Shown here: positions 47,251-56,588 of the stretch, one piece after another
Layout: each line of letters begins with the position of its first letter
How positions within the stretch are numbered: the stretch's first letter is position 1
DNA from: Acidiferrobacteraceae bacterium
Lineage (GTDB): Bacteria; Pseudomonadota; Gammaproteobacteria; Arenicellales; UBA868
DNA length: 64,000 nucleotides
Assembly: GCA_002724185.1 (NCBI GenBank)
Contig: PBOB01000045.1
Coordinates: 62,001 to 126,000, forward strand
Direction of reading: 5' to 3'
The notes under the pieces: generated by a model
The model's input: the letters and a program-made list of their open reading frames with translations, nothing else
Database searches by the model: none
What the model was told of the DNA's origin: nothing
Made by a program: the position numbers and the translations under genes

Positions 47251-48067
47251 AAACGACTTTCTTCTCAACATTGTTGATGTTGCAAAGCAAGCGGGTCTTG
47301 AAATTATGCGGATTTATGAATCCAAGCATGACTACAAAGTAGAGTACAAAGATGACGGCTCTCCGGTAACGATTGCCGATATGTTGGCCCACGAACTAAT
47401 CTGCGAGCATCTAGCCAAACTTACCCCCAATATCCCTATTCTTTCTGAAGAGTTTCTGGCTGGAGATCCGGCCCACCGATTAATATCTGAGAAGATATGG
47501 TTGGTAGATCCGCTAGACGGCACTAAAGAGTTCATGAGTAGGAATGGTGAATTTACAGTCAATATTGCTCTTATCGACAGAGGCGCTCCCACAATTGGGG
47601 TTGTTCACGCGCCAGCTTTAGGGCTCATGTATTTTGCTGCACAGAAATTTGGCGCCTGGCGGCAAGCAAACGAAGAATCTCCCAAGACAATTCGCACTAA
47701 GAGTTATGATGGAGGTAGGGTTCGGATGGCGACTAGTCGATCTCATTCTGGGCAGCGAATAAAACTTTTTCAATCATGGATCGAAGGACAAACCGGCTCG
47801 GAAGTTAGGTGTACGCCTATGGGCAGCTCTTTAAAGATCTGTCTAGTCGCCGAAGGAAGATTAGACATCTATCCACGGTTGGGGTCGACCTCAGAGTGGG
47901 ATACAGCAGCAGCCCATTGCGTTCTTAACGAGGCCGGTGGCGCCATTATTGACTCTGACGGAAATGCACTTGTTTACAATAAGGCTCAAATATTAAATCC
48001 ATGGTTTTTTGCTATTGGGGATGAGTCTCACAATTGGCTGGAGAAATACAGTCAAGCAAAAGCCTAA
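47243..48067 (+). CDS. cysQ: 3'(2'),5'-bisphosphate nucleotidase CysQ
   Basis: Mg-dependent phosphatase of 274 aa that hydrolyses pAp/PAPS-derived nucleotides from sulfate assimilation. Metal ligands are in ILSEE (E69/E70), VDPLDGTKEF (D89, D92) and STSEWDTAAAH near residue 217, the inositol-monophosphatase-fold signatures. It is translationally coupled to nudE by an 8-bp overlap. Confidence 0.95.
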   Translation: MAENDFLLNIVDVAKQAGLEIMRIYESKHDYKVEYKDDGSPVTIADMLAHELICEHLAKLTPNIPILSEEFLAGDPAHRLISEKIWLVDPLDGTKEFMSRNGEFTVNIALIDRGAPTIGVVHAPALGLMYFAAQKFGAWRQANEESPKTIRTKSYDGGRVRMATSRSHSGQRIKLFQSWIEGQTGSEVRCTPMGSSLKICLVAEGRLDIYPRLGSTSEWDTAAAHCVLNEAGGAIIDSDGNALVYNKAQILNPWFFAIGDESHNWLEKYSQAKA

Positions 48068-48134
48068 TCGAAATCATTAAGCTCAGCTATAATTGCAACT
48101 GACAGGGCGCTTTGGTAACACATTTCAAAACAAT

Positions 48135-48965
48135 ATGCTTGCGTTTACAAAGATGCAGTCCCTTGGCAACGATTTTATTCTTGTTGATGGTATCCGCCTG
48201 CCCTTTGAGCTAGATAAGGGTCAAATACGCTATATTGCCGATCGTCACCTGGGGATTGGATGTGATCAGGTTCTCGTTGCAGAACTAACAGATAGCAACG
48301 CTGATTTTGCAATGCGGGTTTTCAATGCTGATGGTACTGAGGCCGAACAGTGTGGCAATGGGGCTAGATGTTTCGCTAGATTTCTGCATGAAGAAGGCTT
48401 GAGTGATAAGAGAAGGTTGTCGGTTGCGCTTAGGAGACATGCGATTAACCTAGAGGTAGAGGATGATTGGCAGGTAGTTGTAGAAATGGGAGAACCAATT
48501 TTCGATCCATCAGAAATTCCCTTTGAGTCGGACCACCAGACAGCGGCATATGAGCTGGAAGTCTCTAATGAAGTCTATGAGGTGCATGTTGTTTCAATGG
48601 GTAATCCACACGCTGTGGTTCTGGTTAATGATATTGATTCAGTTGATGTTGATTCACTGGGTGCTGCTATCGGGCGGCATGCGCGGTTCCCACAAGGTGC
48701 CAACGTCGGCTTTGTTTCGCTTAATACTCGAAATAAGCTTCGCCTAAGGGTATGGGAGCGCGGTGTAGGAGAGACTTTGGCATGTGGAAGTGGAGCGTGT
48801 GCTGCAGTAGTTTCCTGCCATCGGGTAGGAGAAGTTGATGATCAAGTTCTGGTAGAACTACCAGGGGGTGTACTGGATGTACGATGGCCTGGACAAGGGT
48901 CCGTTTTTTTAAAAGGATCAGCAATCACTGTTTTCCGAGGAGAGATAAACCTCGCGCTGGTCTAG
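48135..48965 (+). CDS. dapF: Diaminopimelate epimerase
   Basis: Converts LL- to meso-diaminopimelate for lysine and peptidoglycan. The ATG at 48135 yields 276 aa and puts the two catalytic cysteines at C73 (EAEQCGNGARC) and C217 (GETLACGSGACA), the same numbers as in E. coli; an upstream TTG at 48093 is therefore rejected. MLAFTKMQSLGNDFILVDG is the standard N-terminus. xerC follows after 16 bp, a common dapF-xerC arrangement, here without the usual DUF484 gene between them. Confidence 0.96.
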   Translation: MLAFTKMQSLGNDFILVDGIRLPFELDKGQIRYIADRHLGIGCDQVLVAELTDSNADFAMRVFNADGTEAEQCGNGARCFARFLHEEGLSDKRRLSVALRRHAINLEVEDDWQVVVEMGEPIFDPSEIPFESDHQTAAYELEVSNEVYEVHVVSMGNPHAVVLVNDIDSVDVDSLGAAIGRHARFPQGANVGFVSLNTRNKLRLRVWERGVGETLACGSGACAAVVSCHRVGEVDDQVLVELPGGVLDVRWPGQGSVFLKGSAITVFRGEINLALV

Positions 48966-48981
48966 GCATAACGGTTCAAAG

Positions 48982-49902
48982 ATGAAGGATTTAGACGCTA
49001 CAAAAGATCGACATGTTACATCTTTCTTAGAGCATCTAGCGAAAGAGCGTCGGCTGTCTAGTCATACCGTCGTTGGCTATGGAAGGGATTTAGATAAGCT
49101 GATAGTTTTTGTTTCAGGGCGTGGACTGAATAGCTTATTAACTATAGGACCTACGGATGCTAGGTCGTTCGCTGCAGATCTTCATCGTTATAGCAATCTT
49201 AAGACTCATTCAATACGTAGAGCTTTGTCTGCTGCTCGGAGTTTTTATAGGTATTTGATGCGGGAAGGTGTGGTTAAAAGCAATCCTTTTAATGGCCTTC
49301 AAGCGCCTCGTGGTAGTGATCGGAAGTTACCGGCAACGTTAAGTGTCGATGAGGCGACGCAATTGGTGTCTATTAAACCGAGGAATGATCTTGAATATCG
49401 AGATTGGGCTCTTTTGGAATTGCTTTATTCTTCAGGGTTGCGACTCTCAGAACTATCTGGGCTCAACATTGGCGACGTCGATATGGAACAGCGTGCAGCT
49501 CACATTAAGGGTAAACGAGGTAAAGAGCGAATACTGCCAATCGGGCGCCATGCGCATGATGCTTTGCAGGCTTGGCAAAATCGGCGTACAGAGTTTGCTG
49601 TTGAAGGGGAGCGCGCCTTATTTGTTAGTAGAAATGGGCGAAGGCTCGGCTCTAGGGATATTCAGCGTAGAGTCCAAATTTGGGCCAAGCGGCAAGGCCT
49701 TAGGCAGAGTGTACATCCGCATATGCTTCGGCATTCATTTGCCAGCCACCTGCTTGAATCTAGTGGTGATCTACGCGCTGTTCAAGAACTGCTAGGGCAC
49801 GCAGATGTTTCTACTACCCAGATCTATACCCACCTTGATTTTCAGCATCTGGCGGAAGTCTACGACAAGGCACACCCCCGGGCTCAAAAACAAACCGATT
49901 GA
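48982..49902 (+). CDS. xerC: Tyrosine recombinase XerC
   Basis: Resolves chromosome dimers at dif together with XerD. At 306 aa it is full length, with an N-terminal core-binding SAM-like domain (residues 10-95) and a catalytic domain carrying R154 (SSGLRLSEL), K178 (KGKRGKERI), H247 and R250 (HMLRHSFASHLL), H273 and the nucleophile Y282 (STTQIYTHLDF). The dapF neighbour supports XerC over XerD or an integron or phage integrase. Confidence 0.95.
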   Translation: MKDLDATKDRHVTSFLEHLAKERRLSSHTVVGYGRDLDKLIVFVSGRGLNSLLTIGPTDARSFAADLHRYSNLKTHSIRRALSAARSFYRYLMREGVVKSNPFNGLQAPRGSDRKLPATLSVDEATQLVSIKPRNDLEYRDWALLELLYSSGLRLSELSGLNIGDVDMEQRAAHIKGKRGKERILPIGRHAHDALQAWQNRRTEFAVEGERALFVSRNGRRLGSRDIQRRVQIWAKRQGLRQSVHPHMLRHSFASHLLESSGDLRAVQELLGHADVSTTQIYTHLDFQHLAEVYDKAHPRAQKQTD

Positions 49903-49991
49903 TCGGGATCATTGTTCTGATGCTATTTTTTAATTCATACAGAGATTTCCTTGGTAAAATTTCATTCTGAGATCTCTTTTCATCGCCGCAA

Positions 49992-50066
49992 ATGGCAATT
50001 TTTAAATGCCAAAAAATGCCATGTTAGAATCTCATAATGCTTCGTGCTTTCGGATGGCATATCCGA
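49992..50066 (+). promoter_or_regulatory. Repeated TGGCA/TGCCA motifs and hairpin upstream of hppA
   Basis: TGGCA occurs at 49993-49997 and 50055-50059 and TGCCA at 50007-50011 and 50017-50021, giving both inverted and direct repeats. A TCGGAT-GGCAT-ATCCGA hairpin is at 50050-50066. Weak -10-like hexamers (TAGAAT at 50025-50030, CATAAT at 50033-50038) fall between them. This could be an operator-promoter for hppA; the assignment is inferred from position. Confidence 0.4.
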
Positions 50067-50101
50067 CAGAATCTACTTAACTAATTGCAGGAGTCCGCTC
50101 G

Positions 50102-52120
50102 ATGTCTTCTTATGCGTATATACCTATCATACTTGGCGCTCTAGGTTTGCTAGCAGCATTAATTGTTTACCGAATAGTATTGTCTCATCCAGAGGGTACG
50201 GGGAAAGTCGTTGCAATAGGCGATAAAATCCACCGAGGCGCTCTAGTCTTTATGCGCCGAGAATATCTATATCTGCTAATTTTTGTGCTGGTTGTTGGAG
50301 TGGCGATATTGGTTTCGGATCTTGGATGGAGAACAACTACCGCCTTTCTCGTTGGAGCCTTTAGCTCAGCCACTGCGGGTTTTATCGGGATGTACACAGC
50401 AACTAAAGCCAATGTAAGGACTACGACTGCTGCACAAAGCAAGGGTGCAGCAGAGGCGCTGACGGTTTCGTTTTACGGTGGATCTATCATGGGGTTATCG
50501 GTAGCTGCCATGGGACTTTTAGGGCTCGGCGTACTATATCTATTTTTTGGTGGTGATCCAGAAACTGCACACGTCATTCATGGGTTTGGCATGGGTGCGT
50601 CATCTGTAGCGCTATTCTCGAGAGTCGGTGGCGGGATTTTTACAAAAAGTGCTGATGTTGGTGCCGATCTCGTGGGCAAAATTGAGGCTGGCATTCCTGA
50701 GGATGATCCACGTAATCCGGGTGTAATCGCAGATAATGTTGGCGATAACGTTGGCGATGTAGCAGGAATGGGTTCGGATATTTTTGAGTCGTACTGTGGT
50801 GCAATTATTGCCACAATCGCGATTGCATCTACATTGAGTATTGATTGGATTCAGAAATTAGCAATTGATGGCAGTCAAAGTAAACTCATGTTTCTTCCTT
50901 TAGCTTTGGCGTCCCTCGGGATAATATGCTCATTTGCAGGAATATTGCTGGTCCGCAGCGCCTCTCGGAGAAAGCCTGATGTTGCTTTGCGCACAGGTAC
51001 AATGGGTGCCTCGATAATCTTTATAGTTGCTGCATTTGGCCTGATTTCAACGGTTGATCTTAGCTTGAATATCTGGTTTGCAGTTTTAGTCGGAGCGATC
51101 GGTGGTATTGTCATCGGCCTAGTTACAGAATATTACACGGCTGGGAAGCCAGTTCGTAAGATCGCTGGTAGTGGAGAGACAGGACCCGCAACAGTAATGA
51201 TCAGCGGACTCGCAATTGGAATGCAATCGGTGGTTGTGCCTGTTCTAATGATTTGTATTATTATTCTTGTTGCGAGCGGGTTGGCAGGCCTGTATGGGGT
51301 CGGAATAGCAGCGGTCGGGATGCTTGCTACAGTAGGAATTACAATGGCAATTGACGCCTATGGCCCCGTTGCGGACAACGCTGGAGGCATTGCTGAAATG
51401 GCAGGTCTGGGCGAAGATGTTAGACAAATTACCGATTCTCTTGATGAGTTGGGCAATACTACAGCAGCCATTGGCAAAGGGTTTGCCATTGGCGCGGCCG
51501 CACTAGCCGCGTTAGCCATAATTTCTGCTTACATTGAAACAGTGGCCCACCATGTGCCTGATTTTTCCCTAGAAATTAGTGATCCAGTAGTACTAGCGGG
51601 CATGTTCTTAGGAGCCATCTTTCCTTTCTTAGTATCCAGTGTAACGATGAATGCTGTAGGCGATGCAGCATTCGAAATGATTCGCGAAATAAGGAGGCAA
51701 TTTAAGGAAATTCCTGGCCTGTTAGAAGGTACTGCTGAACCTGATACGGCGCGTTGTGTTGATATTGCCACCACAGCAGCGTTGAAGAGAATGATTTTGC
51801 CGGGTGTATTGGCTGTTGTAGCCCCCGTTGTAGTGGGTCTCGTTTTGGGTCCAGCTGCGCTAGGCGGAATGCTAGGCGGTGCTTTACTCGGCTGCGTATT
51901 GCTGGCCTTGACTATGGCGAATGCTGGGGGAGCGTGGGACAACGCTAAGAAGTATGTTGAAAAAGGTAATTTGGGAGGCAAGGGATCAGATGTTCATAAG
52001 GCTACGGTGGTTGGGGACACAGTAGGTGATCCATTCAAAGATACTTCTGGCCCCGCAATGAATATTCTAATCAATGTTATGGCTATCGTTAGCCTAGTGA
52101 TTGCTCCCCTACTTTCATAG
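50102..52120 (+). CDS. hppA: Membrane-bound ion-pumping pyrophosphatase, K+-dependent type
   Basis: A 672-aa membrane protein with about 16 helices that couples PPi hydrolysis to ion export. The PPi/Mg site is [20 protein letters not shown] and [20 protein letters not shown], with a second acidic cluster in [16 protein letters not shown] and the C-terminal [25 protein letters not shown] has A455 and G458 where K+-independent enzymes have Lys and Thr, so it should be K+-stimulated. E229 lies in the DIFESYCG position used by sodium-transporting members. An AGGAG site eight bases upstream sets the start. Confidence 0.95.
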   Translation: MSSYAYIPIILGALGLLAALIVYRIVLSHPEGTGKVVAIGDKIHRGALVFMRREYLYLLIFVLVVGVAILVSDLGWRTTTAFLVGAFSSATAGFIGMYTATKANVRTTTAAQSKGAAEALTVSFYGGSIMGLSVAAMGLLGLGVLYLFFGGDPETAHVIHGFGMGASSVALFSRVGGGIFTKSADVGADLVGKIEAGIPEDDPRNPGVIADNVGDNVGDVAGMGSDIFESYCGAIIATIAIASTLSIDWIQKLAIDGSQSKLMFLPLALASLGIICSFAGILLVRSASRRKPDVALRTGTMGASIIFIVAAFGLISTVDLSLNIWFAVLVGAIGGIVIGLVTEYYTAGKPVRKIAGSGETGPATVMISGLAIGMQSVVVPVLMICIIILVASGLAGLYGVGIAAVGMLATVGITMAIDAYGPVADNAGGIAEMAGLGEDVRQITDSLDELGNTTAAIGKGFAIGAAALAALAIISAYIETVAHHVPDFSLEISDPVVLAGMFLGAIFPFLVSSVTMNAVGDAAFEMIREIRRQFKEIPGLLEGTAEPDTARCVDIATTAALKRMILPGVLAVVAPVVVGLVLGPAALGGMLGGALLGCVLLALTMANAGGAWDNAKKYVEKGNLGGKGSDVHKATVVGDTVGDPFKDTSGPAMNILINVMAIVSLVIAPLLS

Positions 52121-52134
52121 CTTGGAAATCAACA

Positions 52135-52189
52135 AAGTCGGAGAGGGTCAGGTTATTAGTTATATGTAACGATCCTCTCGACTTCTTTT
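52135..52189 (+). terminator. Intrinsic terminator after hppA
   Basis: AAGTCGGAGAGGGTC (52135-52149) pairs with GATCCTCTCGACTT (52171-52184), about 14 pairs with one bulged G and a GU wobble; an inner GTTA/TAAC pair shortens the loop. It is followed by TCTTTT on the + strand. It begins 14 bases after the hppA stop. Confidence 0.8.
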
Positions 52190-52231
52190 GATGTGCTGAA
52201 GTTGAGCAAATAGAACCGAAAAAAGGTAGAA

Positions 52232-52735
52232 ATGACGAAGAACATTGTCCGGCCGATGCGAGAGTCAGATATCAATGAAGTGCATGAAATATATTCAGCT
52301 GCAGTTCTCGGAGGTACTACGTCTTTTGAGATTGATCCTCCAACAGCAGGCGAAATGACAACTCGCTGGCGAAAAGTGGTAGATGTAAATTTACCGTACG
52401 CTGTAGCCGAACAAAATGAAAGGGTGGTTGGTTTTGCCTATGTTTCTCCCTATCGATCGCGCTCTGCATATCGATATACAGTAGAAAATTCACTATATGT
52501 AGCTCCTTGGGCGCGTCGCCAAGGAAGTGGAATACTATTATTGAGTTATTTGCTGGATCATAGTAAAGCAGCAGGAATGAGACAGGTAATCGCAATTATT
52601 AGTGGCGGAAATCCGGCACCATCTATCAATCTTCACACAAAAGTCGGATTCCGAACCGTCGGGACATTACGAAATGTTGGCTGTAAATTTGGTAAGTGGC
52701 TAGATACTATTATCATGCAACGCACATTGGACTGA
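52232..52735 (+). CDS. GNAT acetyltransferase, phosphinothricin acetyltransferase-like
   Basis: A 167-aa enzyme with the PAT/Pat-like pattern: NIVRPMRESDINEVHEIYSA near the start, TTSFEIDPPTAGEMTTRWRKV, VVGFAYVSPYRSRSAYRYTVENSLYV (cut here for length; the last four residues continue the strand), the acetyl-CoA loop RRQGSGILLL, and VGFRTVGTLRNVGCKFGKWL. Members acetylate methionine sulfoximine, phosphinothricin or unknown amines. It lies between two terminator-bounded units and probably has its own promoter. A GAAAAAAGGTAG ribosome site precedes the ATG. Confidence 0.88.
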   Translation: MTKNIVRPMRESDINEVHEIYSAAVLGGTTSFEIDPPTAGEMTTRWRKVVDVNLPYAVAEQNERVVGFAYVSPYRSRSAYRYTVENSLYVAPWARRQGSGILLLSYLLDHSKAAGMRQVIAIISGGNPAPSINLHTKVGFRTVGTLRNVGCKFGKWLDTIIMQRTLD

Positions 52736-52820
52736 GGCGACAATATGCGTTTGCTCTGTAGCGATAGGTGTTCTGAGCATCATTGACAGTGAATTCGAGT
52801 AGGAATCGAGTAGATCTGAC

Positions 52821-53849
52821 ATGAAGTGGCACAGTTGGATGATGGTGTTCCGGCTTTTGGCGACATTTAAATCTAAGAGACTTCGTCATTCTTCTTTTTG
52901 TGGCACTCGGTCTGTTTCCGGAATGGACGTGGATCACTATGAAGGTCGTGGTAAGGTGGTCGGGACCTTGATCTTCATTCATGGAATGTCATTGCTGGGC
53001 CGGGAGGATCCGAGAATCGCTCATTTTTCTGAAGCACTTGCTCTAGCAGGCTACCGTGTTTTGGTGCCTGATTTTCCAAGCATTCGCAGATTGGATATTG
53101 AAAAGGGTCAATCCGAAGAGATACTTGGGCAGTTGGAACTTTTGGTTTCGGACCACAGCTTAGTGCCTGATTCGTTCGGTTTGATCACTGTATCTTTTTC
53201 GGGAGTGTTTGCGCTATTAGCGGCGTGCAGATCGGGTCTTGCCTCGAGATTATTTGGAATTTGCTTAGTTGGAAGCTATAGCGATATATTTTCGGTTAGC
53301 TCATTTAGTGTTTTAGCAAACCGCTCGGATCATTACGGCAAATTAATAATATTGCGGAACTACTATCGCGAGGTAGAGCCCGAAGAGATTCAATTACGTA
53401 CTGTATTAGATAGGTGTATTTCAGAATGTGCTGTACAAAATGTGTGGAATCCTGATGTTGCTCTAGATCAATCAAAGTATGTGGAAGGTCGAGTCCACAG
53501 CATGTTGACGGATTTGGATGAGCGCAGAGAGTTAGCGAGTCGCTTAGCTAACTTATTTAAAGAAAATTGGTCGGAGTATCAGATCAACCTAGATTTCTTG
53601 CATCGGGATATTCCAGTATTGTTAATACATGGTAGGCACGACAGAATTGTACCCGCTGGGGAGTCAAAGAAACTTGCAAGAAATTTAATAGATAGAGGTA
53701 TTCCAACTTGGTTGTGCGTGACGCAGCTTCTTAGCCACGGGGATAGTGAATTGCGGCTAAGCAAATGGATTGAAGTATTTCGGTTGCTCCAAGCATTTGC
53801 GTGGTTTTTCCATGCTCACAAACAACATGCAAGAGGCAGGAAAGATTAA
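52821..53849 (+). CDS. Alpha/beta-hydrolase family protein, unassigned substrate
   Basis: A 342-aa soluble protein. The oxyanion region is LIFIHGMSLLG, the nucleophile elbow reads TVSFSGVFALL (Ser in place of the usual first Gly of GxSxG), the acid is in LLIHGRHDRIVP, and the His is in LLSHGDSE, so a Ser-Asp-His triad is plausible. A helical cap lies between about residues 150 and 260. The N-terminal 35 residues are basic and variable and an internal start is possible. The substrate cannot be predicted. Confidence 0.75.
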   Translation: MKWHSWMMVFRLLATFKSKRLRHSSFCGTRSVSGMDVDHYEGRGKVVGTLIFIHGMSLLGREDPRIAHFSEALALAGYRVLVPDFPSIRRLDIEKGQSEEILGQLELLVSDHSLVPDSFGLITVSFSGVFALLAACRSGLASRLFGICLVGSYSDIFSVSSFSVLANRSDHYGKLIILRNYYREVEPEEIQLRTVLDRCISECAVQNVWNPDVALDQSKYVEGRVHSMLTDLDERRELASRLANLFKENWSEYQINLDFLHRDIPVLLIHGRHDRIVPAGESKKLARNLIDRGIPTWLCVTQLLSHGDSELRLSKWIEVFRLLQAFAWFFHAHKQHARGRKD

Positions 53850-53941
53850 GAATTGACTAGCCAGACCGAATTGATCATGTGTAATACGGGACAATTGTTC
53901 GTAGCCGATTAATTCTCCTTAGTTCGGCAGCATATTGATGA

Positions 53942-53968
53942 AAAAAGGGCGCCTGAAGCGCCCTTTTT
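53942..53968. terminator. Bidirectional intrinsic terminator
   Basis: AAAAAGGGCGC (53942-53952), loop CTGAA, GCGCCCTTTTT (53958-53968). The 11-bp perfect stem, flanked by A and T runs, would terminate both the hydrolase gene on the + strand and the PuuD-like gene on the - strand. Confidence 0.95.
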
Positions 53969-53984
53969 AGAAATTAGCATAATG

Positions 53985-54629
53985 TTATGACATATAGGTA
54001 GTGACGCTTGCCATGATTATGGTCAGCACTATACTAGAAGTTATGACTCCACGTACCGACTGAATAGCTCCATTCATTTTTCCGAATAAAGCGTTTCCTT
54101 CGATGATGGCGATAATGATTAATCCTACTATTAATGGCGTCGCACCAACGCTGTCGCCACCAGCAGCTAGTCCTACTCCTCCGTGGGCCGATGCAACCAT
54201 GAAGTACAACATCGGCAGCGACATTAATGTATTAGTACGAGAGGCTAATGCTGCTTTAGGCGCTGCTTTAGCTTTATCACCATTTGATAGGCCAATTACG
54301 ATTTTTTGATTTGGCCATATGATACCCCAGACATTAAGCATCATAATGGTGCCCATAATGACACCAAACGTGATGGCGAGATTAAATTTCCCCTGGTCGG
54401 TGATAAACCACAGTAGTACTGCGCCAGTGAGAAAAGTAAAAAGAGCTGCCCAGCGAAACCACCAGAGAGCGCGCGGTGCTAATTTTTTCATTACGTCAGC
54501 TTTCGCAGCGTCTTCTGCTTCTTTGACATATTCGGTTTGTACAAAATTGAAATAGTACAGCAGTCCTATCCAGGCGATACCAAACAGAATATGACCCCAT
54601 CTAAACAGAATATCCATTATGTATTGCAT
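53985..54629 (-). CDS. PuuD-like (COG3748) membrane protein
   Basis: A 214-aa inner-membrane protein with about six hydrophobic segments. RWGHILFGIAWIGLLYYFNF and APRALWWFRWAALFTFLTG are typical of the membrane domain that is fused to a cytochrome c domain in the urate hydroxylase PuuD. The cytochrome c part (CxxCH) is missing here, so urate oxidation is doubtful; similar short proteins occur in many marine bacteria. Conserved His and Trp in the first helices could bind haem. GGAGGG four bases upstream of the ATG is a strong ribosome site. A shared terminator lies downstream. Confidence 0.75.
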   Translation of the reverse strand: MQYIMDILFRWGHILFGIAWIGLLYYFNFVQTEYVKEAEDAAKADVMKKLAPRALWWFRWAALFTFLTGAVLLWFITDQGKFNLAITFGVIMGTIMMLNVWGIIWPNQKIVIGLSNGDKAKAAPKAALASRTNTLMSLPMLYFMVASAHGGVGLAAGGDSVGATPLIVGLIIIAIIEGNALFGKMNGAIQSVRGVITSSIVLTIIMASVTTYMS

Positions 54630-54818
54630 TTTCCCTCCAACAGTTTGTTGAAAATCAGTGGGGCTTTCTCGCCCAGTCGGTCCATCACTGGCCTAGTCAA
54701 ATTGGGCCAATATTATGGACGATTAAGGGTAGTCTACTGGAGTGCCTGTTGTGCTATCAAGTTCATGAAATTAATCGAGGGGGCTCAATCGTGGCTTTTG
54801 GCCATTTTTGTACTCAAC

Positions 54819-55592
54819 TCACTGACGAACACCATAGCCATGGTTAAGTAATCGCAGATTAATGACAAAAAGAGCAGCTATAAATATTCCGATTATCAAG
54901 TATGAAGAGGGCAAGGAAATATCTGAAATGCCCAAGAAACCAAACCGAAAGGCATTGATCATATAAAGAATAGGATTGACTAGAGATACCGTTTGCCAGA
55001 GTTCTGGAAGGAGCTGTATTGAATAGAAGATTCCTCCGAGATAGGTCAGTGGCGTCAGCACAAAATTAGGAATAATGGATATGTCGTCGAAGCTTTTTGC
55101 GAAAACAGCATTTGTAAATCCACCAAGTGAAAACAAAAAAGCGGTGAGAGTAACAACGCTGATAAGTACACCCAGATTATGAATGTGTAGATTACTAAAG
55201 AAAAGTGACACAACTGTGACAATCAGTCCAACGATCACTCCCCTAGCTACGCCACCTGTGATGTAGCCCAGAAGAATCACATAATTAGGTGTTGGTGAGA
55301 CTAGCATCTCTTCAAGAGAATGCTGAAACTTTGCCCCAAAAAAAGAACTCACGACATTTGAATATGAGCCTGTAATGACTTGCATCAGGATTAGTCCAGG
55401 CACAATAAAATCAATGTAATTAAAACCATCCATTTGCCCGATTCTCGGACCAATCAAGTTTCCAAAGATAACGAAGTAGAGGCAAGTTGTAATCGCTGGT
55501 GGTAATAAGGTTTGTTGCCAAATACGCATGAAACGTATGAATTCCTTGGTTACGATAGTAGCGAATGTGATCAGTTGTTCTCGACTATTCAA
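54819..55592 (-). CDS. ABC-2 type transporter permease (YadH-like)
   Basis: A 257-aa permease with six membrane segments: RIWQQTLLPPAITTCLYFVI, GFNYIDFIVPGLILMQVITG, the conserved FGAKFQHSLEEMLVSPTPN loop, and LTPLTYLGGIFYSIQLLPE near the end. This follows YadH/NodJ-type exporters. It overlaps its ATPase gene by 8 bp. Substrate unknown. Confidence 0.9.
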   Translation of the reverse strand: MNSREQLITFATIVTKEFIRFMRIWQQTLLPPAITTCLYFVIFGNLIGPRIGQMDGFNYIDFIVPGLILMQVITGSYSNVVSSFFGAKFQHSLEEMLVSPTPNYVILLGYITGGVARGVIVGLIVTVVSLFFSNLHIHNLGVLISVVTLTAFLFSLGGFTNAVFAKSFDDISIIPNFVLTPLTYLGGIFYSIQLLPELWQTVSLVNPILYMINAFRFGFLGISDISLPSSYLIIGIFIAALFVINLRLLNHGYGVRQ

Positions 55593-56532
55593 TGGTTACC
55601 CCGCTCTCTTTAGATTGGCTGACTAGATTAATAAAGAGTTGTTCGAGGCGGTTAGCTTTGTTACGCATACTGCGTACATGAATATTCTTATCCGATAATT
55701 GCTCATATAGAAAGTTTAGATTCTGGGTTCTATCTACTGCTACTTCTACTGTGTATTCATCCAGCAATCTAATTGCGAGTCCAGTATTCTTGGGAAATTC
55801 CTTTATAGGTTGTTCCAGATCTAGGATAAAAATTTCTGTATCGATTTTTCTCAAAAGCGATCGCATTGAGGTGTTTTCTATCAAATGCCCTTCGTCAATA
55901 ATAGCGACATTTCTGCAAAGACTTTCAGCTTCTTCGAGATAGTGCGTTGTTAGGATTATAGTAGTTCCATCTTGGTTCTTTTTTTGAAGAAAATTCCACA
56001 TTGACCGGCGAATTTCAATGTCTACCCCAGCGGTTGGTTCGTCCAAGATTAACAGTCGTGGATGATGAACTAGGCCACGTGCGATCATTAGTCGACGTTT
56101 CATGCCACCTGAGAGTTCAGCTGAACGATTGTTACGCTTTTCCCATAATCCCATTTGCGTTAGATAGGATGAGGCTCTTTTTGTTGCTACATGCCGCGGT
56201 ATCCCATAATAACCGGCCTGATTGATGAGGATTTGCCAGGGAGTTTCAAAGATGTTGAAATTGAATTCTTGCGGTACTACTCCTATGAATGATTTTGCCT
56301 GCGCAAAATTTTTGTCTATGTCTACGCCGAAAACTTTAGCGGTGCCACTGGTTTTATTTACTAGTGAACTGAGAATCCCGATTACGGTAGATTTGCCTGC
56401 ACCATTGGGTCCTAATAGTCCAAAAAACTCACCTTCTTCTACTTTTAGGTCTATGTCATGTAAGGCCTTGACGCCGTTCTGATAAGTCTTACATAAGGAG
56501 CGAATTTCTAGTGCAGCTGTTGATGTAACCAT
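55585..56532 (-). CDS. ABC transporter ATP-binding protein (YadG-like)
   Basis: A 315-aa ATPase. Walker A GPNGAGKS at about 40-47, signature SAELSGGMKRRLMIARGL, Walker B LLILDEPTAGVD and the switch in LTTHYLEEAE. GVVPQEFNFNIFETPWQIL is typical of YadG. Residues after about 230 form the family's extra C-terminal domain. It pairs with the overlapping permease to make an exporter. Confidence 0.92.
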   Translation of the reverse strand: MVTSTAALEIRSLCKTYQNGVKALHDIDLKVEEGEFFGLLGPNGAGKSTVIGILSSLVNKTSGTAKVFGVDIDKNFAQAKSFIGVVPQEFNFNIFETPWQILINQAGYYGIPRHVATKRASSYLTQMGLWEKRNNRSAELSGGMKRRLMIARGLVHHPRLLILDEPTAGVDIEIRRSMWNFLQKKNQDGTTIILTTHYLEEAESLCRNVAIIDEGHLIENTSMRSLLRKIDTEIFILDLEQPIKEFPKNTGLAIRLLDEYTVEVAVDRTQNLNFLYEQLSDKNIHVRSMRNKANRLEQLFINLVSQSKESGVTIE

Positions 56533-56588
56533 AGAATTAGTGTGTTTAGAGGTTATTTCAGCAAATGCGCTTATGTGTCTGGTTCGGC

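Noticed and set aside
48982-49902. Tyrosine recombinase as a sign of a mobile element
   Set aside because: Full-length XerC with a dapF neighbour and no att-like repeats or phage genes; a housekeeping dimer-resolution enzyme.
49942-49980. AGAGAT ... ATCTCTTTT as an xerC terminator
   Set aside because: Only six pairs across a loop of more than 20 bases; too weak to call.
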